Part shown: one piece after another, positions 34,708-47,284 of the stretch | Numbering within the stretch: the first letter of the stretch is position 1 | Layout: each line of letters starts with the position of its first letter | NCBI GenBank assembly: GCA_034509755.1 | Contig: CM067539.1 | Coordinates: 52,665,513-52,729,512, forward strand | Direction: 5' to 3' | DNA: 64,000 bases | Source of the DNA: Anisodus tanguticus | Taxonomy: Eukaryota; Streptophyta; Magnoliopsida; Solanales; Solanaceae | The notes under the pieces: model-generated | Told to the model about the DNA's origin: nothing | What the model saw: only the letters and a program-made list of their open reading frames with translations | Databases searched by the model: none | Position numbers and translations under genes: made by a program

Positions 34708-35630
34708 AAAAGTACAGTTTCATTTGTTAGTGGTTTAAAGGATACGTGAACTGAGTTGTTCTAATTGATAAGAAATAATGAACAATAAATAAGATAATGA
34801 AAGCAATAAGTAATATGATTAGCCTTATCTTTCTTGAACTAGGGTGAATTTTCTGAGCAAGATCGGCCCGAGCGAATTATGATCTTTAATAGAATTGCAC
34901 CGGTAACAAAGTAAAGTAAGAAGAATATGCTAAGTTGTGATTTATCAAATGCTAAATATTGTGCGTAAAATTGGATGTCCTTCCAATATGAAGACTCGGC
35001 TCCTTTTGTAGTCATGAAAATAGGGCACCCGAGAATCTCTCTGAAATTAAATGTCATTAATGCTAATTATGGCCTCTTAATGCCTAAAGAGTAATGGCTG
35101 GCACCATATCCTGATCAGATATATGTTGAATATCTTCAGAACTTCACTCGGTGTCATTTGTGTCGTATTCGGGTTTGCCTCAACTGCTTCCTCGTCTCAA
35201 TCATGACTCATATCCGATATTGAGTCTATTCATTTACCTCAAATCCTTATTCCGAGCTTGCCACGTGTCATGCCGGATTTTATCGCATACATTTGAATTT
35301 TCACATTATTAGTGATGATTCGAATCCTCACGTTGTAATCTCCTCCTCATTTTCTCTTTCCTACCTCTATGTACTAATGTAATTTTGAAAAAAAAAAAAA
35401 AAGAGAATAAAGTTATTACGTTGCAAGAGTAAGCTGCTGCCTTAATAGTCCATTATGTTGTCTAAATCTCTTGCTAATAAGCAGTCAATTTTATCACTCA
35501 TAAATATCTTTTAAATATTATTAATTATCTTTTAAAACCCCACTTCTTTGTTTGGAATCCTTGCAACTGTCTATTCTATTTCCTTGACTAAGCAATGGCA
35601 AAACTTCAAATATAAAGAAGAGGACCTGGA
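34708..35630. other. Unit B upstream region, second part
   Basis: Colinear with gene A 17895-18810. Contains the conserved 72-codon minus-strand ORF (34839-35057), which is not recognised. Ends in the SINE target sequence agaggacctgga. Confidence 0.6.
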
Positions 35631-35854
35631 TTAATGCTTGGGGTACAACCACTCCGACGTCGCGGGTTCGAATCCGTGTGGTGACAGTCTTTGCTGAAAT
35701 ATTGCAAGGGTTGTTGCTGGGTTCGTGTCCCGTTGGTCCTCTCCCTTGCAGGGCTGTCACTCGCGCATATCCCTCGATTTACATCCTACCTGGCCAAGAG
35801 GCCTCTGATACAGATGGGGTGTTTCGCCTTCGGGACTTTTCCCTTCACAAAAGT
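35631..35854 (+). mobile_element. tRNA-derived SINE
   Basis: A 224-bp insertion flanked by a perfect 12-bp target duplication agaggacctgga (35619-35630 and 35855-35866). The matching site in the gene A copy (about 18811) is empty. A pol III box B, GGTTCGAATCC, is at 35665-35675, about 35 bp from the 5' end, and the box A region is degenerate (ttggggtacaacc). Family not assigned. It inserted after the A-B duplication. Confidence 0.85.
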
Positions 35855-36949
35855 AGAGGACCTGGAAGTTAAAGTTGAAGTTGACACTTATTAACCATTG
35901 GTTGACTTAAGTCACCTTCTACCGAATACCATTGCTTGGAGAAAGCAAATTTATGACACCAAATTAAGACATATCAATCAAAACAATAACGTGTGGAAAA
36001 AAAGGCCCAATATTATAACATTCAACACGGTATTGGAAATTTTCTATCGTCCTCTTTTTCATTTTTAAAACTAATAAATGGAGACACCTTCACAAACCAA
36101 TTTTCTTGGAAGAAAAAGGAACTAAAAGAAATTGACTACATGAAGAAGACTTTTCTGTTTTATATTAATTTAGGTAATCTCATAGTATCATATGTCTTCT
36201 TCACCTTCAATACAATAATATTCTTGAACTCTTTAATGCAGTATTAGAAAAAAATAAGATTTGTGATTGGAAGAATTCATAATCACAAATTCCATATTGT
36301 GACAGTTTTGTGATGGATTATTAGGCACTACAAATTAGAGCTTCACAAATTTTCGTAACGAATTGAATAATCATGTCAAATTTTGACTAATTTGTGGTGA
36401 AACATCCGCTACAATTATTAACACATTCATAATCCATCAAAAAATATTTTAAATGTTATAGGTTACATCTATAATATATTATGACACATTAAGGATAAAT
36501 TATAGTCACAAATATCGTGACACACACAATTCATCACATAAATATTTCACAAAACTAATTTTCGTTGTTTTTAATATACATTTACTAATATATACTCAAC
36601 TATTTAATAATATTTTATCAAAAATAAAATATATTTTTAATAATTAAAGAAATAATAAATACTAACTATTCATTAATAAATTATAGTTAATTAAGTGATT
36701 TTGTTAAAGCCTGCACTCTCACCCTTTTATACTTATCACTTCAAGTTACATGTTTCATCCGTCACACATTTCAAAAATTTCAAGTAAAATTTCCCTTGTT
36801 AAATGTTTGTGATAGATTCAAATGTGCATCACAAATGGTGATGGATGGATCTGTCACAAACTTTATCTTTTGCAAAAAAAAATCATAAAATTTATAATGG
36901 ACTCGCCATGTTAATCATAACAACACGAATTAACTACATGATATGATGT
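35855..36949. other. Unit B upstream region, third part
   Basis: Colinear with gene A 18811-19603 up to about 36655. The remainder (36656-36949) has no counterpart left of unit B, because it falls in the deletion that truncated the B kinase. Contains the 84-codon ORF copy (35993-36247) and many TCACAAA / TTTGTGA words. No gene recognised. Confidence 0.6.
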
Positions 36950-37653
36950 CAACCAATAATTACATCTATTTTTGCAAAATCAGAATAACTTTCAAGCAAC
37001 TTCATAGACTTAGTTGTACTAAATGAAGAACTTAGATTGAATTCCAGTGAAGGTGGTTGCAACTATTCAGAGGGCCTGGAAGGCGTTTGCAAAGCTTGTA
37101 ATTCACCTTCCAGCATTTCTACTACTTTAGTCATTGAGGGACGATCGAGTGGATTCATTTGTATGCACCACAAAGCAACTAAAGTCAGCTTCTTTATCAT
37201 CTTCTTTTCGTCATCATGTGTCGCGTCTGGTACTTCAATTTCCTTTTTCTTGTTGAACTGATCAGAAATCCAATATGGGAAATACTGGCTTGACATATCC
37301 TCTCTTGCTGCCAAGTTTCTTTTCAGGCCTGCCATCTCAATTAATGACATTCCAATGCTATAAACATCAGCTTATAAGATATGGGACCAATGCTTCTGTT
37401 GATCAATTCTGGAGCTACATATCAATTATTCCCCTTGCTGCTGGTAGAGTAACAATGCTTTTATCTGTGGAGTATAATTTGGCAAGACGACAATCAGATA
37501 GTTTTGGAATGAAGTTCTCATCTAAAACTATGATGTGTGGCTTGCTGTCGAAATGTAGAATTTGGATGTCAAAACCTCGATGCAAATATTCAATACCTCA
37601 AGCAACTCCAAGAGCGATTTTCATACTTTCTTTGCAAAACTTAATAGAGTTCT
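36950..37653 (-). pseudogene. LRK10L unit C kinase exon, 3' half
   Basis: Homologous to gene A 14308-15018. Readable segments include [12 protein letters not shown] and [18 protein letters not shown]. Disabling changes are a TAG stop in the C-terminal tail (plus strand caactattcag against caacgattcag), one-base losses near 37370 (cagcttataag) and 37420 (acatatcaatt), and further changes around the DFG region. The exon is split at 37653 by a gypsy element whose target duplication is gttct (37649-37653). Confidence 0.9.
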
Positions 37654-40600
37654 TGATGTATGGACGGAGGGCTTGGAGTAGGTAAAGGGGTCGGGTCCTG
37701 GAAGTGATCGGGTCGACCCGAATTTGGGGTGCAAGGTTTGGCTTCGTGGGCTCTCGGTAAGACGAGATGAGGAGTGTTTGGTGATAGTTTCGGGTATATG
37801 TAGAAGGAGTCGGGCCAAGGCGCTTTCTGTGGTGATTAAGGGTGATGTGATGGTGAGAATTACCGTTGGGATTAGGTAGTTTAGTGGTGGTAAGGTCGCG
37901 GCATAGATCCGAAACAGTAGGGCCCCAAGTATGTTGTGATCGATTTCACAAGGACTAGGTTGAGGTTTGCTGACCGCGAGGCTCAACACTATCCAAGCAA
38001 GGGTGACCGAAAACCTTAGACACAAGATAGGTGACCCTCCCGGAGGATCCAACTAAGAGGTTCAATATCGGATTGAAAGACTTAGTCAAAATGAGTTAAA
38101 GTCAAGTTTTTCATTCAACAACAACTACCCAATACAATATCCAAAGTCCTTATTTATAGTACTATATGGATGATTCTAGAGAACAACTAAGGAGCCTCAG
38201 CCAAGTGGAAAAGGACGGTGTGAAAGGTCACAACCGTGTGACAAACCGCGGCCACCCTTTGAACTCCCCAAGTTATCCTTTTGTTACTTCTATGTAGATG
38301 GATTCATGAACTTATAAAATTCATGAATTATTACTTCAGGAGTCGTGGGAATCTTCTATGGATAGAAAGCTCTCGGCCACCTCTTCTCCTAGACTAGTCA
38401 TCCTTTGTTATTACAAGACTCCTTAATTGTGTCCTAACTAGTAATAACCTATACATTAAGTTAAGCTAAAAGAAAACTACTTGGTCTCGGCTAGGACCAC
38501 ATGAAAGTCGACATAACTAAAGTATCCTGGGGTCTTCAAGTCTTGTTCTCGACCCCGCTCCATATTCCATTCCAAGTTAGACATGTTACCATCGGATGAT
38601 TAGCAATGTTGGGCATCCCTAGCAAGCCGCCTCTCGATCCTTGTTGTAAGCTTAAGGTCAGGGATTTACTTACATCATTCTCCCATTCTTTGACAGAATT
38701 TGTCCTCAAATTCTCGTCTTCCAAATAAGGAGACAAATCACCAACGTTGAAGGTGGAACTAACGCCCCCGTACTCAGTTGGTAGCTCGATCTTATAGGCA
38801 CTTTCTCCAAATCTTGCCAATACTTTTAATGGACTATCCGCTCTAGACATTAATTTGTTTTTTCTTAGGTTTGGGAACCGCTTCTTCCGTAGATATAACC
38901 AAACCATGTCTCCTGGTTGAATTGCAGTTGAGTCCTTGACTTGTTGGCATCCCTTTTGTATTTTTCATTGGCTTTCTGAATCTGCGCTTGAATTTGATCA
39001 TGCAATTTTTTGAAAGTCTCAATTTTATCCCTTGCCTCGAAGTTTAAGATTTCCTTCCTTGGAATGGGAATTTAATCAACGAGTAGGAATAGATTTGTAC
39101 CATACATGACCTCGAACAGTGCCTTTCCGGTGGTGTGAGACGGGCTCCGGTTGTAGGCAAATTCAGCGTGGGCAAATTTCACATTCCAATCATTGGTCAT
39201 TTTACCTTCTAACCCTCGCAATAATGTATCGAGAGTCCTATTGATCACTTCCGTCTGACCGTCCGTTTGCGGGTGATGGGAAGTGTTAAACAACACTTTG
39301 GTGCTAATGAGCCTCCACAAGGTCTTCCAAAATAGTTTAGAAACTTTACGTCTCTATCCAACACAATTTTTTTCGGCACACCATGCAATCTCACCACTTC
39401 TTTCAAGTATAAATCCGCAACATGGGTCGCATCGTCAGTTTTATGAAAAGAGACAAAATGTGCCATCTTGGAAAACCTATCCACAACTACCATGATGGAG
39501 TCATTTCTGCGTTGTGTCCTTCGTAATCCGAGAATAAAGTCTAAGCTCACACCCTCCCATGGTTTTTCCGGAATCGGAAGAGAAGTATACAACTCCTTGT
39601 GAAAAAAACTCTTGGCTTTTTGGCAAGTAGAACACCGACTCACCACCCCATGCATATTCTTACCCATCTGCGGCCAATAAAAGTGTTCTTGGAGGATCTC
39701 CAAGGTTTTGATGATGCTAAAATAACCAGCGAGACCACCCGAGTGTACCTCATGAACAAACAATTCTCTCGTGGAGCATTTAGGTACACATATTGTGTTC
39801 CCTTTGAAAAGGAACCCTTCTCCCAATGAATAAGATCGGTGAGCTCCATTCTTGCATTCGGTTATCACGTTCTTAATGTCGGGGTCTTGCTCATAAAACT
39901 CCTTAAGCACCTCAAATTTCATAAGTTTTTGCTCTAGTATGGTTAACATGACATGGCGTCAAGATAGGACATCCGTCATTACGTTAGATTTTCCATCCTT
40001 GTGCTATGTGGAAAATGTGAAGGTTTGCAAATAGGCTACCCATTTGGCATGCCTCGGATTTAACTTATTTTGCCCGTGCAAGTACTTTAAGGATTCATGG
40101 TTCGAATAGAGAACAAAATATTGTGGCCTCAAGTAATGTTCCCATTGCGTCAAAGCCCTCACGATAGCATAGAATTCCTTATCTTAGGTGGAATAGTTGA
40201 GTCGTGGACCATTTAGTTTCTCACTAAAGAATGCAATGGGCCATTTTTCTTGGATCAAGATGACACCAATACCGACTCCACTCACATCGCACTCTACTTC
40301 AAAGAGTTTTTAGAAGTTTGGAATGGCCAGGATAGGTGTCTCACACAATCGTGCCTTCAAGGTTTCAAAGGCCTTTAGAGCTTCGGGAGACCACTTAAAC
40401 TCATCCTTATTTGTGAGTTCCATGAGGGGAACCGCAATGGTGCTAAAGTCCCGAATGAAACGACGGTAGAAAAAAGCTAATCCATCAAAGTTCCTTACAT
40501 TACTCATATTTTTGGGTGTGGGCCAACTTCGAATTGTTTCTACCTTTGAAAGGTCTGCGTGAATGCCCTCCGAGGACACTATGTACCCTAGAAATGGGAT

Positions 40601-43569
40601 GCTAGTGATCATGAAGGCACACTTCTCCAATTTACCATACAATTTCACTTCCCTTAACCTTTTGAATACGGCTTCTAAATATGCCAAGTGGGACTCCTTG
40701 TTCAGACTATAAATCAAGATGTCGTCTAAATAGACTATGATAAAATTTCCCAAAAATGGTCGTAAGACCTCGTGAATAATTCTCATGAAGGAGCTCAGGG
40801 CATTACATAATCCGAACGGCATCACAAGACATTCGTACAATCCGTACTTTATTTTGAAGGTCGTCTTCCATTTGTCACCCTCTCGGATTCTCATTTGGTG
40901 ATAGCCGTTTCTCAAATCAATTTTGGAGAATAATTTGGCGTCGTTAAATTCATCTAAGAGGTTATCCAACCTTAGCATGGGAAATCGATACTTTATGTTG
41001 ATGTTGTTGATCGCTCGACTATCAATGCACTTATGCCAAGTTCCATCATTCTTTGGTACCAACAATGCGGGTACCACACATGGGCTAAGACTTTCTCGAA
41101 CAAAGCCCTTATCTAACAAGTCTTGGACTTGCCTTTGTAGTTCCTTGGCTTCCTCCGGATTACACCTATAGGCTGGTCGGTTCGGCAAATAACATTCTAG
41201 AATGAAATTGATGGCATGCTCAATGCCCCTAATGGGTGGAAAGCCGAGGGCGAGGTTGTTCGGGAATACGCCCTTAAATGTTTTTATGAGGGCCTTTAAC
41301 TCGAGGTCCTCAACCTTTTTCCCAAAAGGCTCTTCTTAGCCTTGTGTTTCAAAGCATGGAATGGACTCCCCTTCTTTAATTCCTCCTTGATCTCCAGCGC
41401 TGCAAGTGGTTGGATCTCGAATTCCGTCCGAAGCTTGGTGTCTTGAACCTTTGTTTTTTTTAAAACTTATTAGGCGGTAGTAGCACCAATCGGATTTTAT
41501 GGCCATTCTTTTGAAAAGAATAAGTATTCTTTTCTCTATCATGTCGTGCCTTTCGGTCGAATTTCCAAGGGCGGCCTAACAAATTATGGCAAGTGTCCAT
41601 GGGTAGGACATCACACCATAATTCGTCCTCATATTTTACAATCTAAAAGCCAGTGAGGGTTTGGGTTGTGACCTTTAGCTTTTCGTCTTCGTTTACCCAT
41701 TGAAGATCATATGTCTTAGGGTTGTCGCGAGTGGGCAACCCGAGTTTGTCCACCATTTCTTGGGAGGCTAAGTTGGAACTACTTCCTCCATCAATAATAA
41801 ACTTACACACCTTGTCTTTCACTTTGCACCATGTGTAGAATAGTTGATTCCTTTGAGATTCCTTAGGTGTTTCACGTGGAACCTCCAACTCACGTTAGAG
41901 TACCAAGCCTTCATACTTTGGGCTATTTGGCATAGGCCCAAGCCTTCATGCTTTAGGCCGGGATTTGGTGCGGTTACTCATGATATGCCCAACAAGTTCC
42001 TTTCTCAAGGCTTGCACATGTTCTGCAACTAACTTTGACATAACCCTCTTAAGTTCCTCGTTCATGCTAGCCATAGCTTTGTTGCGTGAGATGGAAACGC
42101 TTCTCTCTTATACCAATTTGATGTATGTACGGAAGGGCATAGAGTAGGTAAAGGGGTCGGGTCTTGGAAGCGACCGAGTCGACCCTAATTCGGGGTGCGA
42201 GGTTTGGCTTTATGGGCTCTCGGTAAGCCGAGATGAGGAGTCTTTGGTGATGGTTTCGGGTAGGTGTAGAAGGAGTCGGGCCAAAGAGCTTTGTGTGGTG
42301 ATTATGGGTAATGTGAGGGTGGGAATGATGGTTGGATTTTGGTAGTTTAGTGGTGGTAAGGTCACGGCACAGAGTCGAAACGTAGGGCTCTTAGTGTCTC
42401 GGGTGGGATGGACAATGGGGTGGTTGAAGGCCGATTCGGGTTTAATGGCTTGAAGGAGTGTTAAGGCATTTTAGGAGTGTGTTTTGGGGGACTTTCCGGA
42501 CAGGATGGAGGTGGTGGTTTGGTGGTGCTAAGGTTCGAAAGTGCACCGAGACAATGAGGGTGTGTGAGAAGGGAGTTTGGTTGGGACGTTGATATGTTAG
42601 GTGGTGTTTGCATGGGGATAAGGATATAGGCAGATAGTTTCCTTTTGTGGAGATATTTATGAAGTGTTGAGGGAGATATAAATGTGGAGAAACAAGTAAT
42701 TGGAACACGGATTGTATACAGATTGTTGGAAATAATCCGAGACACAAACCAAGTCACAATTCGGCCGATATGGGTCCTTGGATGGTAATACGAGGAGTTA
42801 ATTGCTCGTGTGGTCTCCAAGTATGTTGTGATTGATTTCACAAGGACTAGGTTGAGGTTTGCTAATCGTGAGGCTCAACACTAACCAAGCAAGGGTGACC
42901 GAAAACCTTATACACAAGATAGGTGACCCTCCCGAAGGATCCAACTAAGAGGTTCAATCTCATATTGAAAGACTTAGTCAAAATTAGTTAAACTCAAGTT
43001 TTTCATTCAGCAACAACTACCCAATACAATATCCAAAGTCCTTATTTATAGTACTATATGTATGATTCTAGAGAACAACTAAGGAGCCACGGCCAAGTGG
43101 GAACGGACGGTGTGAAAGGTCACAACCGTGTGACAAACCGCGGCCACTCTCTGAACTCCCCAAGTTATCTTTTTGTTACTTCTATGTAGATGGATTCATG
43201 AACTTATAGAGTTCATGAATCATTACTTCGGGAGTCGTGGGAAGCTTCTATGGATAGAAAGCTCTCGGCTACCTCTTTTTCTAGCCTAGTCATCCTTTGT
43301 TATTACAAGACTCTTTAATTGTGTCCTAACTAGTAATAACCTAGACATCAAGTGAAGCTAAAAGAAAACTACTTGGTCTCGGCCAGGACCACATGAAAGC
43401 CGACATAACTAAAGTATCTTTGGGTCTTCAAGTCTTGTTCTCGACCCCGCTCCATATTCCATCCCAAATTAGACAAATTACCATCGGATGATTAGAAATG
43501 GTGGGCATCCCTAGAAAGTCACCTCTCGATCCTTGTTGTAAGCTTAAGGTCAGAGATTTACTTACATCA
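37654..43569 (-). mobile_element. Ty3/gypsy element inserted in unit C kinase
   Basis: Total 5916 bp with perfect terminal words TGATGTA...TACATCA and target duplication gttct (37649-37653 and 43570-43574). LTRs are 37654-38677 (1024 bp) and 42119-43569 (1451 bp). The left one lacks about 430 bp that the right one has (deletion point near 37935). The primer site on the minus strand, ending at 42118, reads TTGGTATAAGAGAG, a variant of the initiator-Met type. A purine tract (gaatgggagaa) precedes the 3' LTR. Confidence 0.95.
38678..41890 (-). pseudogene. Gypsy pol of the unit C insertion, gag missing
   Basis: Right to left: protease-like segment (41888-41643, IIDGGSSSNLASQEMV), RT (41188-40310, with LVPKNDGTWHKCIDSRAINN, FSKIDLRNGYHQMRI and IVYLDDILIYS, the catalytic YLDD), RNase H remnants (about 40300-39960), integrase with an HHCC-like region and core (39949-39245, CSTCQKAKS, DFILGL, VVDRFSKMAHF; 39320-39072, HPQTDGQTEVINRTLD) and a C-terminal part (38907-38690). 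RT and integrase are chromovirus-like. Between the protease and the primer site (41890-42118) there is no room for gag. Several frameshifts and stops occur. Confidence 0.88.
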
Positions 43570-44017
43570 GTTCTTCCTTCGTCTGGAGGTGCTATGTATT
43601 TCTCAAGTGATCCATTAGGCATGAAGTCATATATGAGGGCACGTTTCGATCTCTTAGCACAATAGCCAATAAGTTGTACTATGTTAACATGATGAATCCT
43701 TCCGATTGTGGCAACCTCGTTGATGAAGTCTTGCCCATCATCTTTGGGCATGCTCAAGATCTTCACTGCTATATTGAGACCACTTCAAAGGTCCCCTTTA
43801 TATACCGAGCCATAACCTCCTTGACTTAGTTTCTCCTTAAAATTTCTAGTCATCTTCCTTATGTTGGAGTAGGAGTATCGAATGGGTGCAAAATGGTTCT
43901 CACCATGCAGGAAACTTTCAATTGGATAAAAAATCGACGAATGCCTTCTTCGTTACTCAATCATTAGAAATACAAATATGCATGGAAATAGAACGATTCT
44001 TGACAAAATGCTAAGCC
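43570..44017 (-). pseudogene. LRK10L unit C kinase exon, 5' half
   Basis: Continues the exon right of the gypsy element (target repeat gttct at 43570-43574). Encodes [20 protein letters not shown] and [20 protein letters not shown], but is broken in the glycine-loop region and has stops in the membrane-proximal part (for example ttactcaatc near 43958). The acceptor at 44018-44020 is intact, as in gene A. Confidence 0.9.
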
Positions 44018-44827
44018 CTGTGTACAACCATCATAAATAAGCAAGAAAAAATTGTGAATTGTTAAATTAAAAATTAAACCACTGTGTTATATCACGTGGA
44101 GGTTATTACAATACTTCTGCTTCATCATTTTGACAAAACGACAGTGAATAAAGACATGAAAAAGTCATCGTAATAGTACATCATACTTTGTGAGAACACG
44201 CGCAATTGTCCGAGAAGTTCTCCATTTCCTTTCCAATACATATTGCATTTGTTTCCCTTATGCTAATTTAGAAAATGTTTGACATTATTTCATAGTTCTA
44301 TTTAACTTGCACAATTTTCAGAAATGTAAATTCATTAAACTATTCAAATTTTTAAACATTGATATGATTTTAATTTTATAAGTTAACTTTTCAACTATTA
44401 CTTTATTATTATTATTATATTATCCATAATAAAATAAATTAAATCAATAATTGTAACTGTGCGTCTAGTAAAAATTCGTCATATAAAATTATTAGAGAGT
44501 AATAAAGAAGGAACACAATCTCAGTGTTAGTTCAGATTGATTTCAAGTCCAGCTTTGTAGTTCAGTTCTTCTCTTCCTAACAACTCAATAAATTTTAAAG
44601 ATAACATGTGTGGCTTACCAGCTATGGGAAGTATCCATGGGATGATACCTGCAAGAACACCAACAATTAATAACACAATTAATCTAACTTGCAACAATTT
44701 ACCGTTTATATAATCCTCGCATATATAAAACCATAATTGACAATAGAACGAGTTCTTACTTGCAAGAACGCGGAGAACATATCTTTCAGTAACTTGATTG
44801 TGGTCATCCAAAGAGAACCGCAAAAAC
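44018..44827 (-). pseudogene. Unit C intron and small exons 2 and 3
   Basis: Has one unit of the 87-bp repeat (about 44052-44135), the intact ctttgtagttcag site that carries the copia element in unit B, and both tiny exons (about 44621-44650 and 44762-44794) with readable splice donors. Exon 1 of C is absent because a copia LTR starts at 44828. Confidence 0.85.
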
Positions 44828-45417
44828 TGTTGCGAAAAAATACACTTGTTTGTAAAAAAGAGTAATGTCAGAACGTATGACACTTGCACAACGGAATCAA
44901 GATAATTCTTTTTCCACTAGCTGGATTAAAAATAGGACCAAACCAAGAAACTAAATATGATGCAAGAAAAAAAATTATAGACGAGATTTTTACGTGGAAA
45001 TCCCAAATCGGGAAAAACCACGGGTCTAGACCTTAGTCTAGAATTCCACTATGTATAGTAGGCTTATAAAACTCTCTATAAACAAAATAGGGGATATAAA
45101 AATATCTCAAGTTTAATAACTTGGAAACACTCAATATCTATTTTAAGAGAGAAAAATTTCCACTATTTTTCTCACAGTTTCTCCTCTTAAAATGAACTTG
45201 CAATTTTCTCTCATGCCTCACAAATTGCACTCTTTTTTTGGTGTCTTTAAACTAATCGAGGGCTTCCTATTTATAGCAGTAAACACCGCCTGGTTTCACC
45301 AATTTCAACAATTGCAGCAGTAATTATTGACAATTGCAGCCATAATTGTTAACAATTGCAATTCAACATTTGCATCAACTTTGAAATCCTTCTCAAATCA
45401 TGGAGATGGACCCCACA
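44828..45417 (-). mobile_element. 3' LTR of a Tork/Tnt1-like copia element
   Basis: Plus-strand edges are tgttgcgaaaaaatac (44828) and ggaccccaca (45417). On the minus strand a purine tract (agagggagggt) precedes the TG start. A TATA-like word, ctatttatag, is at about 45269-45278. The right edge rests on the purine tract; the other LTR is missing. Confidence 0.65.
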
Positions 45418-47280
45418 ACCCTCCCTCTACAGTCCCATGTGGATATTCAACTAGACCCGTTTTACCTTTGCAGATCTCAAACTTATCTCGGGGTAAGGAC
45501 TTGGTAAACATAATAACACCACTCTCATCAGTGTGAATCTTCTCGAGATGCATTAATTTCCTTTCAAATGCATCTCGAATCCAATGATATCTCACATCAA
45601 TATGATTCACCTTGAGTAAAAACTCGAGTTCTTACTCAAGTGAATTGCACTTTGACTATCGCAGTAAAACACATACTTATTTTGCTTCAAGCCCAACTCT
45701 AGTAGAAACTTCTTTAACCACAACACCTCTTTGCAAGCTTCAGTCAGCTATGTACTCGGCATTCCATTGTGGATAATGCAACGCATTTTTGAAGTTTAGA
45801 TTAACACGAGATAACTCTCCCTTCAAGTCGCATTAGGTATCTTGATATGGATTTCCTAGAACCAACATCACCAGCCATATCCACATCTGTATATCCTTCT
45901 AGTAGGACATAGTTATCACCACACTTCATACGAGATATAGAAGTGCCTCTAAGATATTGTAATATCCATTTCACTATTGCCCAATGTTCTTTTCCCAAAT
46001 TTGAAAGAAACGAATAACCACACCAATTGCATGAGCTATATCAGGTCTAGTGCATACCATAACATACATTAGACTGCCCACTACAGAAGTATATGGTATC
46101 TTTTGCATCTCCTTCTTGTCTATCTCACTTGTAGGGCACTGTGCTAAGTTGAGTTTCATATGACCCGCAAGTGGAGTGCTGATTGTCTTCGAATTACTCA
46201 CATTGAACCTTTCAAGAACTTTCTCAATGTATTGTTCTTGAGATAACCAAACCTTCTTGCTTTTCCTATCCCTGAAGATCTTCATTCCAAGGATTTGCTT
46301 AGTTGAGCCTAAGTCTTTCATTGTAAAAGATTTGCTTAGCTCTTTCTTCAGCTTTCAATCTCGCTGATATCAAGGCCTACAATCAGAATGTCATCGACGT
46401 AGAGTAACAGTGTGATAAATTCACCTCCTATGAACTTTTTGAAGAAAACACAATGATCTGAGGTGTTTCTGTTATAGCGATGGGTCGACATAAAGGACTC
46501 AAATTTCATGTACCACCGTCGAGGAGCTTGTTTCAATCTATACAAGCTCTTCTTTAACCAATATGCAAGGTTCTCTTTCCCTTTAACTTTGAAACCTTCA
46601 CATTGTTCCATGAAGATTTATTTGTCTAAATATCCAATGGTAGAGCATATCCATGCAGCAATGTCGTCACATCAAGTTGTTCAATCTCAAGATCTAAACT
46701 AGCAATAATCGCGAGAACAACACTGATTGAGGATATCTTCACCTGGTGAGAAAATCTCTATGTAACCGACACCCTTTTTTTGACTGAAACCCTTCACAAC
46801 TAGCCTCGCTTTGTACCTTAGTTGTGAGATATGTTCCTCAGACGTCAGCCTGTAGACCCACTTATTTTTCAGTGGTCTCTTTCCAACTGGTAACGTCACT
46901 AAGTCGTATGTGTAGTTTTCTTGTAAGGAGTTCATCTCCTCCTTCATGGCTTCTAACCACTTTTCTTGTTGGTCATATGATATGGCTTCTGTAAAAATTT
47001 ATGGTTCTCCTCCATCAGTGAGCATCACATATTCATGTGGGATATATCTGGTAGAAGTTTGTCTTTCTCTGGCCGACATTCTAACTGGAGGGACATCATC
47101 TTGTGTAGGTGGATTTTGATTGTCACCTACTTCATCATCAACCGCATCATCATGCTCTGGTTGAGTATCTCCCCCGTAATCCTAGACTAAGTCTACTATG
47201 CCACGTTGATGGAGATATTCCAGCTAAGCGATCGGTGGAGTGACTTGGACGGTAGACGTGGATAAGAAAGGATAGAGGTC
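45418..47280 (-). pseudogene. Copia RT-RNase H, Tork/Tnt1-like, truncated
   Basis: Segments right to left: RT start (46947-46699, RPLKNKWVYRL, RYKARLVVKGFSQKKGVGY), RT core (46611-46348, SLYRLKQAPRRWYMKFE, LLLYVDDILIVG with catalytic YVDD), RT end (46321-45974, MKDLGSTKQILGMKI, RPDIAHAIGVV) and RNase H (45998-45398, GYTDVDMAGDVGSRKS, HIDVRYHWIRDAFE). Frames shift several times. 46948-47280 holds the integrase-RT linker, and everything upstream is lost. The RT motifs and linker style match the Tork/Tnt1 lineage. Confidence 0.85.
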
Positions 47281-47284
47281 ACCC

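Noticed and set aside
35631..35854. A tRNA gene (GGTTCGAATCC box B)
   Set aside because: No cloverleaf can be drawn around it, box A is degenerate, and the 12-bp target duplication with an empty paralogous site identifies a SINE.
36250..36900. A CACTA-type transposon, suggested by cactaca and dense TCACAAA / TTTGTGA words
   Set aside because: No matching terminal inverted repeats or 3-bp target duplications could be identified, so it is kept only as a remark on composition.
43428..43766. 112-codon kinase-like ORF
   Set aside because: It reads from unit C kinase sequence across the insertion junction at 43569 into gypsy LTR sequence, so it is a chance fusion.
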